From contig JAMCQI010000054.1 of the NCBI GenBank assembly GCA_023381515.1, positions 5,902-69,901 on the forward strand: a stretch of 64,000 bases of DNA. Direction: 5' to 3'. The stretch is from Chloroflexota bacterium. GTDB lineage: Bacteria > Chloroflexota > Anaerolineae > UBA4142. The position numbers and the translations under genes were made by a program. Shown in pieces: positions 26,091 to 34,562 of this stretch (position 1 is the first letter of the stretch; each line of letters begins with the position of its first letter). The notes beneath the pieces were generated by a model. That model ran no database searches. It saw only the letters and a program-made list of their open reading frames with translations, and was not told the DNA's origin.

Positions 26091-29000
26091 CGCAATGACG
26101 GCGCATAGCGCCAACAAACAAGTTTGGCATCGCAATAGTCCGGGCAGCCGTCACGCGGCGGGCGAGGCATAAAGCGGCCCGCTCGCGCACCTGCGACATA
26201 ATCCCCAACATATTCTCGTACCAACTCCGTCGCCCCAGAGAAATCTCTGTACTCGCGGCCGTCCTTGGCCCAATTGAACTTGCCCAGCCGCAGGCTGCCC
26301 GCCTTTCCCTTTAGAATCGCCCAGTAGAAACCGTCGACGACGCTGCCCAGCTTCAGGACATGCTCCGCACCGAGCGCATAGAGCACAAGCTGGAGGCGTT
26401 TGCCTTCCGCGAGGTCGCGCGCATCAAGATGGCTGGAGCCCGCCTTGTAGTCGATCACGCGGATCTCGCCACCCGGATTCCTGTCCAGACGGTCAATCAC
26501 ACCGTGGAAGAGAACGCGCCCTGCGGCTGTCTCGAGCGCGAGCGGACGCGGCTCTCCAAACCGCTCTTCGAAACGTGCCGGCCGGAAACCGCTGCTCTCC
26601 TCGACGAGCCCTTGCAGTGTTTTGGCCAATTTCTCTTTGAGCTCGGACTGTTGGGCCTGCCAGAGCTCAGTTGGACGGAAGCCGTATTCCACAGGCGCTC
26701 GCGCGAACACCTCGGCGGTGACGGCCGGCAGGCAGACGAGAAGCGCTTGAACATCCGTCGGGTCCGGCGCCTCTTGATAAACTCGCTCCAAGACCTTATG
26801 GAGCATCGAGCCAAGCTGGGAAACATCATATCCTGCTTTGGGCGCCTCATGCAGTTCCAGGTCCAGCACCTTTGTAATAAAGAAACGAAACGGGCAACTC
26901 GCATAGGTCTCGAGGCGACTGCTGCTCCACACGTGCGCCGCGCCAAAGCGCTCGGCAAAGGCACCGCCCAGCGTCTCCAGCTCGCCCTCGAATTCCCCTT
27001 TCGCCTCATGCGCCATCCGTGCTCGCAGCACAACACCTGCCCGGCGCAAGCTTTCCCATTCCGGCTTCAAGCCTGCATATGCACCCGGGAGCGCCCGCGC
27101 TCGGACGGCGCTCGCGAAGAGTTCGGGCTTGGAAGCCGCCTGCGCTAGAGGGATCGAATCCTCAGGTCGCGTGCGCAGTGGCTCGGCATCTACAAGCTCC
27201 CGCGCCGCGTTCCAAAAGGGCGACGGCTCCCACAGCTCGCCATCCTCCGCGAGGTAGGGCCGCGTCAGGAGGAGGAATTCGCTCGCGCGCGTCACCGCCT
27301 CGTAGAACAGGGTCTGTTGGTCCGAGCGAAGGCGCGGTTCGAGCGCGAGCCCTTGAGCCGCGAGCCCGGCGCGTTCGTCATCTGAAAGGAAAGGGTCTTC
27401 GGCAAGCGGCATGGGAAAAAGCCCTTCCGAGAGACCCATGACCGCGACCGCGCGGTAGGAGACGCCGCGCGCGGCATTCACATCCGCGAGATAGATGCGG
27501 CTCTCTTGCTGCGGCGATCCGTCGTCAGGATTATATAGAGCGCCCTCCACCGCGCCTCGGAGCTCGCCGTAGAATTCCGCATAGGTCAGCTCGCCTCGGC
27601 CCTGGACGACCGTCTCGCTCAGGACAAGGGCACGCAGCACCTCTTGAAAAGCGCCCAGGGCGGCCCGATCTCGATGCCTGGTATCCGATTGCGCGTCGAC
27701 TTGCCCGGTCACTCCAAGGCCTTGATTGTCGGCAATCAGGTCCTCGATCCATTTCACGAACTCGACAAGGCGCGCGCGTTCCGGCGGTATCAGCCTTTGC
27801 GCCAGGGCAGAGAGGTGCTCCCATAGTTCTGCCGCGGCGTCGCCTCTCGGAAGAGGAGGCGGCCCGGGCGCGTCTTCTTCAAAGTCCGGATCGCGTTCCG
27901 CTTGCCTTTGAAGCCGGTCGAGGGCCTCCCGCCACTGGTCCAATCCCTCGACGACCTGGCCCCAACGAGCGACGATGTCGAGACGGACCGCGTCCTCCCG
28001 CGCCAAGTGAAACGCCGAGAGATTCAAGTAAGGCGTTCGGATAGCGTCAAGCAAGGGGCGATGCGCCCAATTTCGGGAGGACAGCTCGAGCAGGTTGAGA
28101 ATAGCAGCAATGACGGGGTTACCTGCCAGCGGCTCGCCGCCCGCAAAGCGCATGGGGAGACCGAACTCTTGGCCGGCCTCCTGGAGGAACGGCCGGTAGC
28201 GGGCGAGGTCGTGGGCGATCACCGCACACTCGTCGGCGTGGACCCCATCACGACGAATGCGCGCCTTGATCCAGCGCAGCGCCTCGCGTGCCTCGAGGAC
28301 GGTCGTCTGCGCTTCGAGAAAGGCGACGTGAGCCCCGGGCGCCACTTTTTCCGGATTCGGTGCAAAGAGACAGGCTTCGAGGTGCGCGAGCGGAGCGACC
28401 GGAACGGGACGCGAAGGTAAGCTCTCGATCACGGGCGCAAGTGTGCTCTTGAGCGCTTGACAAGTGCGGGCAAACCGCCGGTGGGCCTGGCGGTCCATGG
28501 CCGGCGTACCGGAGAGCGTAATCAGGAGGGGCAGACGCCCCGCGAGGAGCCGCAGGATGTCGAGTTGGGTGGGATTGAACGAGTCAAAACCGTCGGCGAT
28601 GAGGAGCTTCGAATCGGACACGAGCGCCGGGTTCCGTTCGAGCGTTTGCGCGGCCATCCAACCGAGCCCTTCATGGTCCGCCCAGCCGAGCCGAACCAGC
28701 GCGGTCTGGTACTCGGCGTAGAGAGCGGCCAGTTCCTCCAGTCGCGGCCCATGCCCCTGGACGGCGGCGCGAAAATCGGCCGGCAAAACTCGCGCCCGTT
28801 TCAGTTCCGCGATGAGATTCGTGACGGCGCGGGTCAGTCCCGGCCGCCGGCGGATCGTGCCATAGTGGGCGAGGTCGCCGCGATCGGCGACGGCATCAAT
28901 AGCCGCCTGGGCAAGCCGGTGGATAACGGCTTCAGGAGTCACCGGGATAGAAACGCCGGCTTGAGCGAGAATTTCGACGTAGAGATCGGCAAAGGTGCCC

Positions 29001-29227
29001 ACGCGCGCCCCCAGCGCGCCGCCCTGCTCGGCGAGGCGGCGGCGAAAAGCGCGAATCTGGTTGCGGTCGGGGAGAACGACCCAGACGGGGGCCAGGGGTG
29101 CTTCCTTTAGGAGCGCGCGGACGCACAAAATGCACTCGTGCGTCTTGCCCGACGCGGCGGGGGCCAAGAGGAGGGCAGGCGCTTTCAAAGGATGAACGAT
29201 GAAGGATGAAAGATGAGGCGCGGCCAT
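26084..29227 (-). CDS. addB: AddB-like nuclease/inactivated helicase with Fe-S staple
   Basis: Partner of AddA in recombinational repair. About 1047 aa. Walker A is PALLLAPAASGKTHECIL, followed by a degenerate helicase core and a C-terminal PD-(D/E)xK nuclease: SSSRLETYASCPFRFFITKVL, GVIDRLDRN...IRVIDYKAGSS, and the Fe-S staple cysteines CPFRFF plus CPDYCDAKLVCW. The first ~20 codons of the open frame (from 29287) are low-complexity. The ATG at 29227 begins MAAPHLSSFIVHPLKAP, and SSFIVHP is encoded by a GGATGAA-type dispersed repeat, so the native start may have been altered by repeat insertion. It overlaps addA by seven bases. Confidence 0.88.
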   Translation of the reverse strand: MAAPHLSSFIVHPLKAPALLLAPAASGKTHECILCVRALLKEAPLAPVWVVLPDRNQIRAFRRRLAEQGGALGARVGTFADLYVEILAQAGVSIPVTPEAVIHRLAQAAIDAVADRGDLAHYGTIRRRPGLTRAVTNLIAELKRARVLPADFRAAVQGHGPRLEELAALYAEYQTALVRLGWADHEGLGWMAAQTLERNPALVSDSKLLIADGFDSFNPTQLDILRLLAGRLPLLITLSGTPAMDRQAHRRFARTCQALKSTLAPVIESLPSRPVPVAPLAHLEACLFAPNPEKVAPGAHVAFLEAQTTVLEAREALRWIKARIRRDGVHADECAVIAHDLARYRPFLQEAGQEFGLPMRFAGGEPLAGNPVIAAILNLLELSSRNWAHRPLLDAIRTPYLNLSAFHLAREDAVRLDIVARWGQVVEGLDQWREALDRLQRQAERDPDFEEDAPGPPPLPRGDAAAELWEHLSALAQRLIPPERARLVEFVKWIEDLIADNQGLGVTGQVDAQSDTRHRDRAALGAFQEVLRALVLSETVVQGRGELTYAEFYGELRGAVEGALYNPDDGSPQQESRIYLADVNAARGVSYRAVAVMGLSEGLFPMPLAEDPFLSDDERAGLAAQGLALEPRLRSDQQTLFYEAVTRASEFLLLTRPYLAEDGELWEPSPFWNAARELVDAEPLRTRPEDSIPLAQAASKPELFASAVRARALPGAYAGLKPEWESLRRAGVVLRARMAHEAKGEFEGELETLGGAFAERFGAAHVWSSSRLETYASCPFRFFITKVLDLELHEAPKAGYDVSQLGSMLHKVLERVYQEAPDPTDVQALLVCLPAVTAEVFARAPVEYGFRPTELWQAQQSELKEKLAKTLQGLVEESSGFRPARFEERFGEPRPLALETAAGRVLFHGVIDRLDRNPGGEIRVIDYKAGSSHLDARDLAEGKRLQLVLYALGAEHVLKLGSVVDGFYWAILKGKAGSLRLGKFNWAKDGREYRDFSGATELVREYVGDYVAGARAGRFMPRPPRDGCPDYCDAKLVCWRYAPSLRW
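29187..29217. repeat. Degenerate GGATGAA micro-repeat, copy 2, at the addB start
   Basis: Imperfect GGATGAACGATGAAGGATGA-type run on the plus strand; on the minus strand it encodes SSFIVHP at the beginning of AddB. Confidence 0.65.
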
Positions 29228-29681
29228 GGTTTGGGAACGGCGGTGCAATGCGAGAGCCAACTGCGGAACGATGAAACGGCGAGCCACGCGCGGACGAGCG
29301 ACAGGCCCAGTATAGCTGGGGCAAGGAAAAAGTCAAAAGCGCCGAGTCATCGCGGCGCTTGCAATGTTACCTTTCTGTCTCGGTCCGAGGTCCGCCAACG
29401 GGCCATTAAACTCTGGCGGCGCTTTGTGACACCTGGAAGCGACTTGGGTCCCCACACGAACGATGGACGCAAGCGCGTGCTGGTGCTCCTCTCCCGTTCC
29501 AATCTTAGCGGGCCCATGAAAACTCTCCTTTGCCTATTTACGCTTCTCATGGTAGAATCAGTTTACATGGAGATCCATATTGGCACGAGGAACAATAGAG
29601 TTACTCGGCAGGTGAGGCTCCATAACCGCACGTCCTCGGCTCCCTCTCAAGCTTGCCGTATGCGCATGCCTTCTCTTGATT
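29228..29681. other. Intergenic region between addB and the ugp operon
   Basis: About 450 bases. A 7-bp hairpin AGCGCCG/CGGCGCT lies near 29338-29359. A plus-strand open frame across the region shows no family resemblance and I do not call it. GGTGAGGCTCC at about 29610 resembles one strand of the M-box riboswitch but the rest of that fold is missing. Confidence 0.5.
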
Positions 29682-29710
29682 TTGACTTGATCCCTCACGC
29701 GCAATATAAT
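29682..29710 (+). promoter_or_regulatory. Sigma70-type promoter of the ugp-like operon
   Basis: TTGACT (29682-29687), 17-bp spacer, TATAAT (29705-29710): close to consensus. The leader to the first gene at 29833 would be about 115 bases. Confidence 0.82.
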
Positions 29711-29751
29711 TGTTCCATTCGCGCAATGAATTGGGCCGCTGGGTAAAGATC

Positions 29752-29790
29752 GCCTATCCCGACGCTTGCTGGGAGAGGCTTTTTTGTTTT
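29752..29790 (+). terminator. Attenuator-like terminator in the ugp leader
   Basis: GCCTATCCC (29752-29760) pairs with GGGAGAGGC (29771-29779) with one mismatch over a 10-base loop, followed directly by TTTTTTTGTTTT. It sits between the promoter and the first gene, where it could end transcription early under some condition. A tiny ORF, MNWAAG, ends just before it, but it lacks a clear ribosome-binding site. Confidence 0.6.
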
Positions 29791-29832
29791 GGGCTTTAAG
29801 CCAATTATCGATAAAACTCAAGGACGAGTACT

Positions 29833-30783
29833 ATGGCAACTTCTCAGAGCGCCCAGGTGGCGCGCCGGACGCCGGGCTCGGCCGTGTACGCCGGCAGGAG
29901 CACCCGCGTTCGCTCCATTCGAGAGTTGGTGACGGGCCTCCTCTTTCTTCTTCCATCGCTCATCATTTTTTTCTTTTTCGTCTTTGTACCCCTGATTCAA
30001 AACTTTCAGTTGAGCACCTATGCCACTGACCCGATCGGGCGGCCCTCTCTCTACGTCGGTTTGAAGCAGTACCAAGAACTCTTCGCAGATTCGGATTTTG
30101 CCAACAGCCTTGGGGTCTCACTTCAGTTTGCGCTCTTGACGGTGCCGACGACCCTCGTCATTTCGCTGTTCCTCGCCGAGCTGGGCAACCTGCGGCTGCG
30201 CGGCATTACCATCTTCCGCACGATCTTTTCGTCCACGATCGCCATCTCCGGGGCGACGGCGGCACTCGTCTTCCTGTACCTCTACAATCCGGCCACCGGT
30301 CCGCTCGACTATTTCCTTCAACTGATGGGGCTGCCGCCCGTACAATGGCTCACCAGCACCGCGACAGCGCTCCCCGCGGTGTCGCTGACGACCGTGTGGC
30401 TCCAGATGGGCCTCAACACGATCATCCTCCTGGCAGGTATGCAGGGGATCTCGGACGAATTCTACGAGAGTGCCAAGATCGACGGCGCCGCGCCTTGGTC
30501 TACCTTCCGACACATCACCTTGCCCCTGCTTTCTCCTACGATCTTTTTTCTCCTGGTCGTCGACACACTGGCCGCGCTGCAAGCGTTTACCCAATTCCAG
30601 GTGATGACCCTCGGCGGTCCGGTCGAGTCCACGAACGTCGTCGTCTATTCGATCTACCGCCAATTCTACTTTAACGGCAACTATGGTTATGCCGCCGCGC
30701 AGGCGGGCGTCCTCTTCTTCATTATGTTGATTCTCACCATTATTCAGTTCGGCGTCATCGAGCGGAGGGTCTTTTACCAATGA
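29833..30783 (+). CDS. ugpA: ABC sugar/glycerol-3-phosphate transporter permease (UgpA/MalF-like)
   Basis: Inner-membrane permease of a CUT1-family importer. 316 aa with six predicted membrane segments, for example LLFLLPSLIIFFFFVFVPLI near the N-terminus and AGVLFFIMLILTIIQFGVI near the end. The EAA loop that contacts the ATPase is YESAKIDGAAPWSTFRHITLPLLSP. The next gene starts four bases before its stop, so the two permeases are translationally coupled. Identification as Ugp rather than another CUT1 system rests on the GDPD phosphodiesterase gene at the end of the operon. No ATPase gene is present; a shared UgpC/MsmK-like ATPase elsewhere is likely. Confidence 0.88.
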   Translation: MATSQSAQVARRTPGSAVYAGRSTRVRSIRELVTGLLFLLPSLIIFFFFVFVPLIQNFQLSTYATDPIGRPSLYVGLKQYQELFADSDFANSLGVSLQFALLTVPTTLVISLFLAELGNLRLRGITIFRTIFSSTIAISGATAALVFLYLYNPATGPLDYFLQLMGLPPVQWLTSTATALPAVSLTTVWLQMGLNTIILLAGMQGISDEFYESAKIDGAAPWSTFRHITLPLLSPTIFFLLVVDTLAALQAFTQFQVMTLGGPVESTNVVVYSIYRQFYFNGNYGYAAAQAGVLFFIMLILTIIQFGVIERRVFYQ

Positions 30784-31619
30784 ATCGAAAATTCCCTTTC
30801 CGCCACGCAATTCCAAACTTGGTTCTCTATGTGCTCCTCATCCTCGTCGCCCTCGTGGTGCTCTTTCCACTCTATTTTGCGCTCGACAGCAGCCTGCTGA
30901 CCACGGCGCAAGCCGCCAGCTATCCCCCCACCTTGTTCCCAACGCAACTCAACCTGGCGAATTATAGGGATGCCTTGAATCAGGCGCCGCTCTTCCGTTA
31001 TCTGTTGAACAGCACCGTCCAATCCGGATTGGTCGCACTGGGGCAGCTGCTCACCGCGAGCCTTGCCGCATACGCGTTCGCGTTCCTGAACTTTAAAGGG
31101 CGGACCTTTTTCTTTCTCTTGTTCCTCTCGACGATGATGATTCCGTTCGAAGCGACCATCATTCCCAACTATTTGTTTGTTCGATCGCTCAAGTGGGCCG
31201 ACACGTTTCAGGGTCTGGCGGCGCCCTTCATGGCGACCGCTTTCGGCACATTTCTTCTGCGCCAGTTCTTCCTCTCGATACCGAAAGACTTGCACGATGC
31301 CGCGATCATGGACGGCTGCGGTAATCTGCGCTTTTTGACGATGATTGTCGTGCCGCTCGCACGCCCCGCGCTCGGCACGCTCGCCGTCTACAGCTTTCTA
31401 CAGACGTACAACCAGTATCTCTGGCCCCTGCTGATTACCGGCAAAAAAGACATGCGCACCGTGCAGATCGGTATCACCATGCTGCAGGTCGAAGAACGCT
31501 TTACCTTCAACATCGTCATGGCAGGGGTGATCATCATCCTTCTGCCCACGATCACCCTGTTCATTCTCGCCAACCGCCAATTGATCCGCGGCCTCACGGC
31601 GGGAGCGGTTAAAGGATGA
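30780..31619 (+). CDS. ugpE: ABC sugar/glycerol-3-phosphate transporter permease (UgpE/MalG-like)
   Basis: Second permease of the CUT1 importer. 279 aa, six membrane segments (LVLYVLLILVALVVLFPLYF first). EAA loop LHDAAIMDGCGNLRFLTMIVVPLARPAL. MalG-type residues FLNFKGRTFFFLLFLSTMMIPFEATIIPNYL follow family order. The start at 30780 overlaps ugpA. The C-terminus ends GAVKG with the stop codon lying inside a GGATGAA micro-repeat (31610-31634), so the last residues may have been changed by that repeat. Confidence 0.9.
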   Translation: MNRKFPFRHAIPNLVLYVLLILVALVVLFPLYFALDSSLLTTAQAASYPPTLFPTQLNLANYRDALNQAPLFRYLLNSTVQSGLVALGQLLTASLAAYAFAFLNFKGRTFFFLLFLSTMMIPFEATIIPNYLFVRSLKWADTFQGLAAPFMATAFGTFLLRQFFLSIPKDLHDAAIMDGCGNLRFLTMIVVPLARPALGTLAVYSFLQTYNQYLWPLLITGKKDMRTVQIGITMLQVEERFTFNIVMAGVIIILLPTITLFILANRQLIRGLTAGAVKG

Positions 31620-31634
31620 GGGATGAAGGATGAA
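31610..31634. repeat. Degenerate GGATGAA micro-repeat, copy 3, at the ugpE end
   Basis: AAAGGATGAGGGATGAAGGA run that includes the ugpE stop codon (TGA). Same family as the runs at 22678 and 29187. Confidence 0.65.
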
Positions 31635-31808
31635 GCAGAGCCGATTCCAGGTTGCAGGTTTCTGGTCTCTTGTTCCTGACACTGTAACCCGTGAATTGCG
31701 CAAAACCTGCAACTGCACGACAGGAGGTGAATAGTGGGTTCTAAGGGGTAGTCGTATGAGCGACCCAAGAACGCAGTTCGTCCTGAACGTAAATCCAAGG
31801 AGGAGAAA

Positions 31809-33251
31809 ATGAAACGAACGATGCTCGTGGTGCTAGCTCTATTCGCCCTGGTTGCCGTGATCAGCGCCTGCGCGCCGGCAGCGTCCCCGGCGACGACGCC
31901 GCCACCAGCGGCCGCGACCCAGCCTTCCACTGGCGCAACGGCCGCGCCCAAGGCGACGACCCCGCCGACGCCCATTCCGGCGCCAGCAGGCGAGACCAAA
32001 GTGAACTTCTGGCACAGCATGGGCGGCGACCTGGGCGGCAAAGCCATCCCGCAAATGGTGGATGACTTTAACAAGTCGCAGAACAAGTGCTTTGCCGAAG
32101 CGACCTACCAAGGGTCCTACGACGATGCTTTGAATAAACTAAAGGCGGGGCTGCAAGCCGGCGACGTCCCCACCGTGATGCAGTTGTACGATATCGGCAC
32201 CCGCTTGATGGTCGACCTCAAAGTCGCGACCCCCGTCCAGGACTTTATCGACAAGGAAAAGTACGACGTCTCTGATCTCGAGCCAAACATCCTCGCCTAC
32301 TATACGGTCGATAACAAGCTCCAGGCCATGCCGTTCAACAGCTCCAATCCCATGCTGTATTACAACATGGACGCGTTCAAAGCGGCGGGATTGGACCCCA
32401 CCAAGCCCCCGCGCACATTCGACGAGGTGGCCCAGGACGCTGCGAAATTGGTCAAGAAGGATGCTTCCGGCCAAGTGACCCAGTACGGCGTCTCGTTTGC
32501 GATCTACGGCTGGTTCTTTGAGCAGTTCCTCGCGGTTTCGGGCGGCCAGTATGTAAACAATGGCAATGGGCGTGATGCCCGCGCCACCGCCGCCACCTTC
32601 AACAGCCCCCAGGGGTTGGCCGTCGTGAACTGGTGGAAAAAGATGTATGACGACGGCGTGCTGGGCAATTACGGCCGCAACACGACCGACACCCGCAACG
32701 CCTTCGTCGCCGGCAAAACGGCCATGATCGTCGAATCCACCGCGACCTTGCGCAGCTTGCTCGACGCCACCCAAGGCAAGTTCCAGCTCGGCACCGGGTT
32801 CCTTCCGCGCCCGAACGAGGACGCGTACAAGAACTATGGTACGATCATCGGCGGCGCGTCTCTTTGGATTCTGAACGCGCGGCCGCAACCCGAACAAGAG
32901 TGCGGCTGGCAGTTGGTCAAGTTCCTCTCTTCTCCGAAGGAACAGGCCTTCTGGCACACCCAATCCGGCTACTACCCGATCAGCAAGGCGGGCTACAACG
33001 AACAACTGGACAAGGATTGGCGTGCCAAGTACCCCCAGTTCCAGACCGCCATTGACCAACTCCATATGGCGCCGAACAATCGCATCACCCAGGGCGGTTT
33101 GATCGGCGTCTTCCCCAGCGCTCGCCAGACGGTGGAGGTGGCGATCGAGTCGGTGCTCGCCGGCAAGGCGACGCCCAAGGACGCACTCGACGCGGCCAAC
33201 ACCGACGTGACCAAGGCGATCGTCCAGTACAATCAGACAACCGTGAAATAG
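31809..33251 (+). CDS. ugpB: ABC transporter substrate-binding lipoprotein (UgpB-like)
   Basis: Extracytoplasmic solute-binding protein of the CUT1 family. 480 aa. Lipoprotein signal MLVVLALFALVAVISAC with the lipobox ISAC, then a long Ala/Thr/Pro linker (about residues 22-60), typical for anchoring to the outer face of a membrane. Mature part shows VNFWHSMGGDLGGKAIPQMVDDFNKSQ, PFNSSNPMLYYNMDAFKAAGLDP, FVAGKTAMIVESTATL, and GASLWILN with the C-terminal lobe FWHTQSGYYPISKAGY, all usual for UgpB-like proteins. The ATG at 31809 follows AAGGAGGAG. It is separated from ugpE by 189 bases and is followed by a terminator-like hairpin. Confidence 0.9.
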   Translation: MKRTMLVVLALFALVAVISACAPAASPATTPPPAAATQPSTGATAAPKATTPPTPIPAPAGETKVNFWHSMGGDLGGKAIPQMVDDFNKSQNKCFAEATYQGSYDDALNKLKAGLQAGDVPTVMQLYDIGTRLMVDLKVATPVQDFIDKEKYDVSDLEPNILAYYTVDNKLQAMPFNSSNPMLYYNMDAFKAAGLDPTKPPRTFDEVAQDAAKLVKKDASGQVTQYGVSFAIYGWFFEQFLAVSGGQYVNNGNGRDARATAATFNSPQGLAVVNWWKKMYDDGVLGNYGRNTTDTRNAFVAGKTAMIVESTATLRSLLDATQGKFQLGTGFLPRPNEDAYKNYGTIIGGASLWILNARPQPEQECGWQLVKFLSSPKEQAFWHTQSGYYPISKAGYNEQLDKDWRAKYPQFQTAIDQLHMAPNNRITQGGLIGVFPSARQTVEVAIESVLAGKATPKDALDAANTDVTKAIVQYNQTTVK

Positions 33252-33275
33252 CTCTACCCTTGTCTCGTCAATCCC

Positions 33276-33316
33276 TTCAGACCTGGAGAGCATCTGCTTT
33301 CCAGGTCTGAATTTGT
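33276..33316 (+). terminator. Terminator-like hairpin after ugpB
   Basis: TTCAGACCTGGA (33276-33287) and its exact complement (33300-33311) form a 12-bp stem, followed by TTTGTC. Located between ugpB and the phosphodiesterase gene, it may reduce read-through and so set the relative expression. Confidence 0.75.
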
Positions 33317-33328
33317 CATGAGGTCTTC

Positions 33329-34201
33329 ATGAACGAATGGACCGTACTCCTCTTGCTTCCGCTATTTCTGGCCGCCTGTAGCGCCGCGCTGCCCGCGCCC
33401 AACTCCTCTCCGACCCCGCCGGCCGCCTCTGCGCCGGGGCGCAAGCCCGTTCTGATCACGGCGCACCGAGGCGGCGCTGGACTCGCGCCCGAAAACACGT
33501 TGGCTTCCTTTAGAAACGGAATTGCACTCGGCGCGGACTATATCGAGATGGACGTGCATCTCAGCAAGGACGGGTCGGTGGTCGTCATCCACGATCCGAC
33601 GATTGATCGGACGACGGATGGCGCGGGGCGCGTAAGCGATTACACGACGGCCGAACTGCAAAAATGGAACGCTGCCGCGAAATTCGCCGGCGCTACATCA
33701 AGAGAGTCGATACCGACGTTCGCGCAGGTGCTGGACCTCGCCCAGCCGACGAACGTCAAGGTCGAAGTGGAAATCAAGGTGGATGCGACGGGCAAGCCGT
33801 ATCCCGGGATCGAGCAAAAGGTGCTCGACGAGCTTGGCGCGCGGGGGATGTTGGACCGCGTGAAGATTATGGCTTTTGAGTGGGAGACGCTCAAGCGCGT
33901 CAAGGCGATCAATCCGCGTGTCACCATCATCGCGCTGATGAACGACTATTTGCGCAGCCACGGCCCCAACAATCCTGCGCCCATCATCGACGACGTGACG
34001 GGCTACGGCGCGGACGGCATCGGCGCGAACAAGGACCTTTTGACGGCGGCGCTGACGGACGCGGCACACGCCCACAAGATGCTCGTGGGCGTCTGGACCC
34101 CCGATACGAAAGACGAGATGCTCAAGGCGATCAATATGGGCGTGGACAGCATCACGACCAACCATCCGGACCTGCTAAAAAAGGTGCTGGGTCGGCAGTA
34201 G
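33329..34201 (+). CDS. ugpQ: Glycerophosphodiester phosphodiesterase lipoprotein (GDPD/UgpQ-like)
   Basis: Hydrolyses glycerophosphodiesters to glycerol-3-phosphate and an alcohol, which the adjacent importer could take up. 290 aa. Lipoprotein signal with lipobox LAAC near residue 17. Active-site block HRGGAGLAPENTLASF, then metal ligands in ADYIEMDVHLSKDGSVVVIHDPTIDRTTDG. The C-terminal part of the barrel includes LVGVWTPDTKDEMLKAINMGVDSITTNHPDLL, as in GDPD family proteins. The extracytoplasmic location inferred from the lipobox fits release of glycerol-3-phosphate outside the cell. Confidence 0.92.
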   Translation: MNEWTVLLLLPLFLAACSAALPAPNSSPTPPAASAPGRKPVLITAHRGGAGLAPENTLASFRNGIALGADYIEMDVHLSKDGSVVVIHDPTIDRTTDGAGRVSDYTTAELQKWNAAAKFAGATSRESIPTFAQVLDLAQPTNVKVEVEIKVDATGKPYPGIEQKVLDELGARGMLDRVKIMAFEWETLKRVKAINPRVTIIALMNDYLRSHGPNNPAPIIDDVTGYGADGIGANKDLLTAALTDAAHAHKMLVGVWTPDTKDEMLKAINMGVDSITTNHPDLLKKVLGRQ

Positions 34202-34455
34202 CGGGAAGAAGGCGGAAGGCAGAAAGCAGGAGGCACATGGCAGAAAGCATCGGAAAGCAGAAGATACCGAAGGACCCCGGCCCATAGCCAACACTCAGTT
34301 CCGAAGGATTCGAGACCATGCCTCTCCCCGGTTGACGGCGTGGGTCCCCCAGAGTCGCGGCTTGGGCATCGCTGTGGGGTGGTCTTGCGACCCCGCGCAC
34401 CCCGGGGAGCGGACGCCGTCTCGCTGCCCCGGGCGATTTTGCTGTTGCGCCCAGG
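34202..34455. other. Intergenic region between ugpQ and tcmP
   Basis: Begins with degenerate GGCAGAAAGC-type micro-repeats (34208-34262) and continues with GC-rich sequence in which I see no gene. No clear terminator was found for ugpQ. Confidence 0.5.
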
Positions 34456-34485
34456 TTGACAGGCTGGGGGGTCTCGCACTATAAT
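34456..34485 (+). promoter_or_regulatory. Sigma70-type promoter of the tcmP pair
   Basis: TTGACA (34456-34461), 18-bp spacer, TATAAT (34480-34485): both hexamers match consensus. The ATG of tcmP is 77 bases downstream. Confidence 0.82.
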
Positions 34486-34562
34486 GCGGGCAATAGAACA
34501 TAGGTTCCGCGCGGCTTTTCGAGTCCTGAGAACGCTCATGAGTAAATGGGGCAAATCCTGCA

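Noticed and set aside
29600..29660. M-box (magnesium) riboswitch suggested by GGTGAGGCTCC
   Set aside because: Only the first strand matches; the conserved downstream helices are absent, it lies upstream of the mapped-looking promoter at 29682, and the operon is a sugar-type importer.
29726..29746. Leader peptide MNWAAG before the ugp attenuator hairpin
   Set aside because: Only about ten bases follow the expected transcription start, leaving no room for a ribosome-binding site; no repeated regulatory codon.
29213..29746. 177-aa plus-strand ORF between addB and ugpA
   Set aside because: No family resemblance, overlaps the addB start and the ugp promoter, and lacks a ribosome-binding site.
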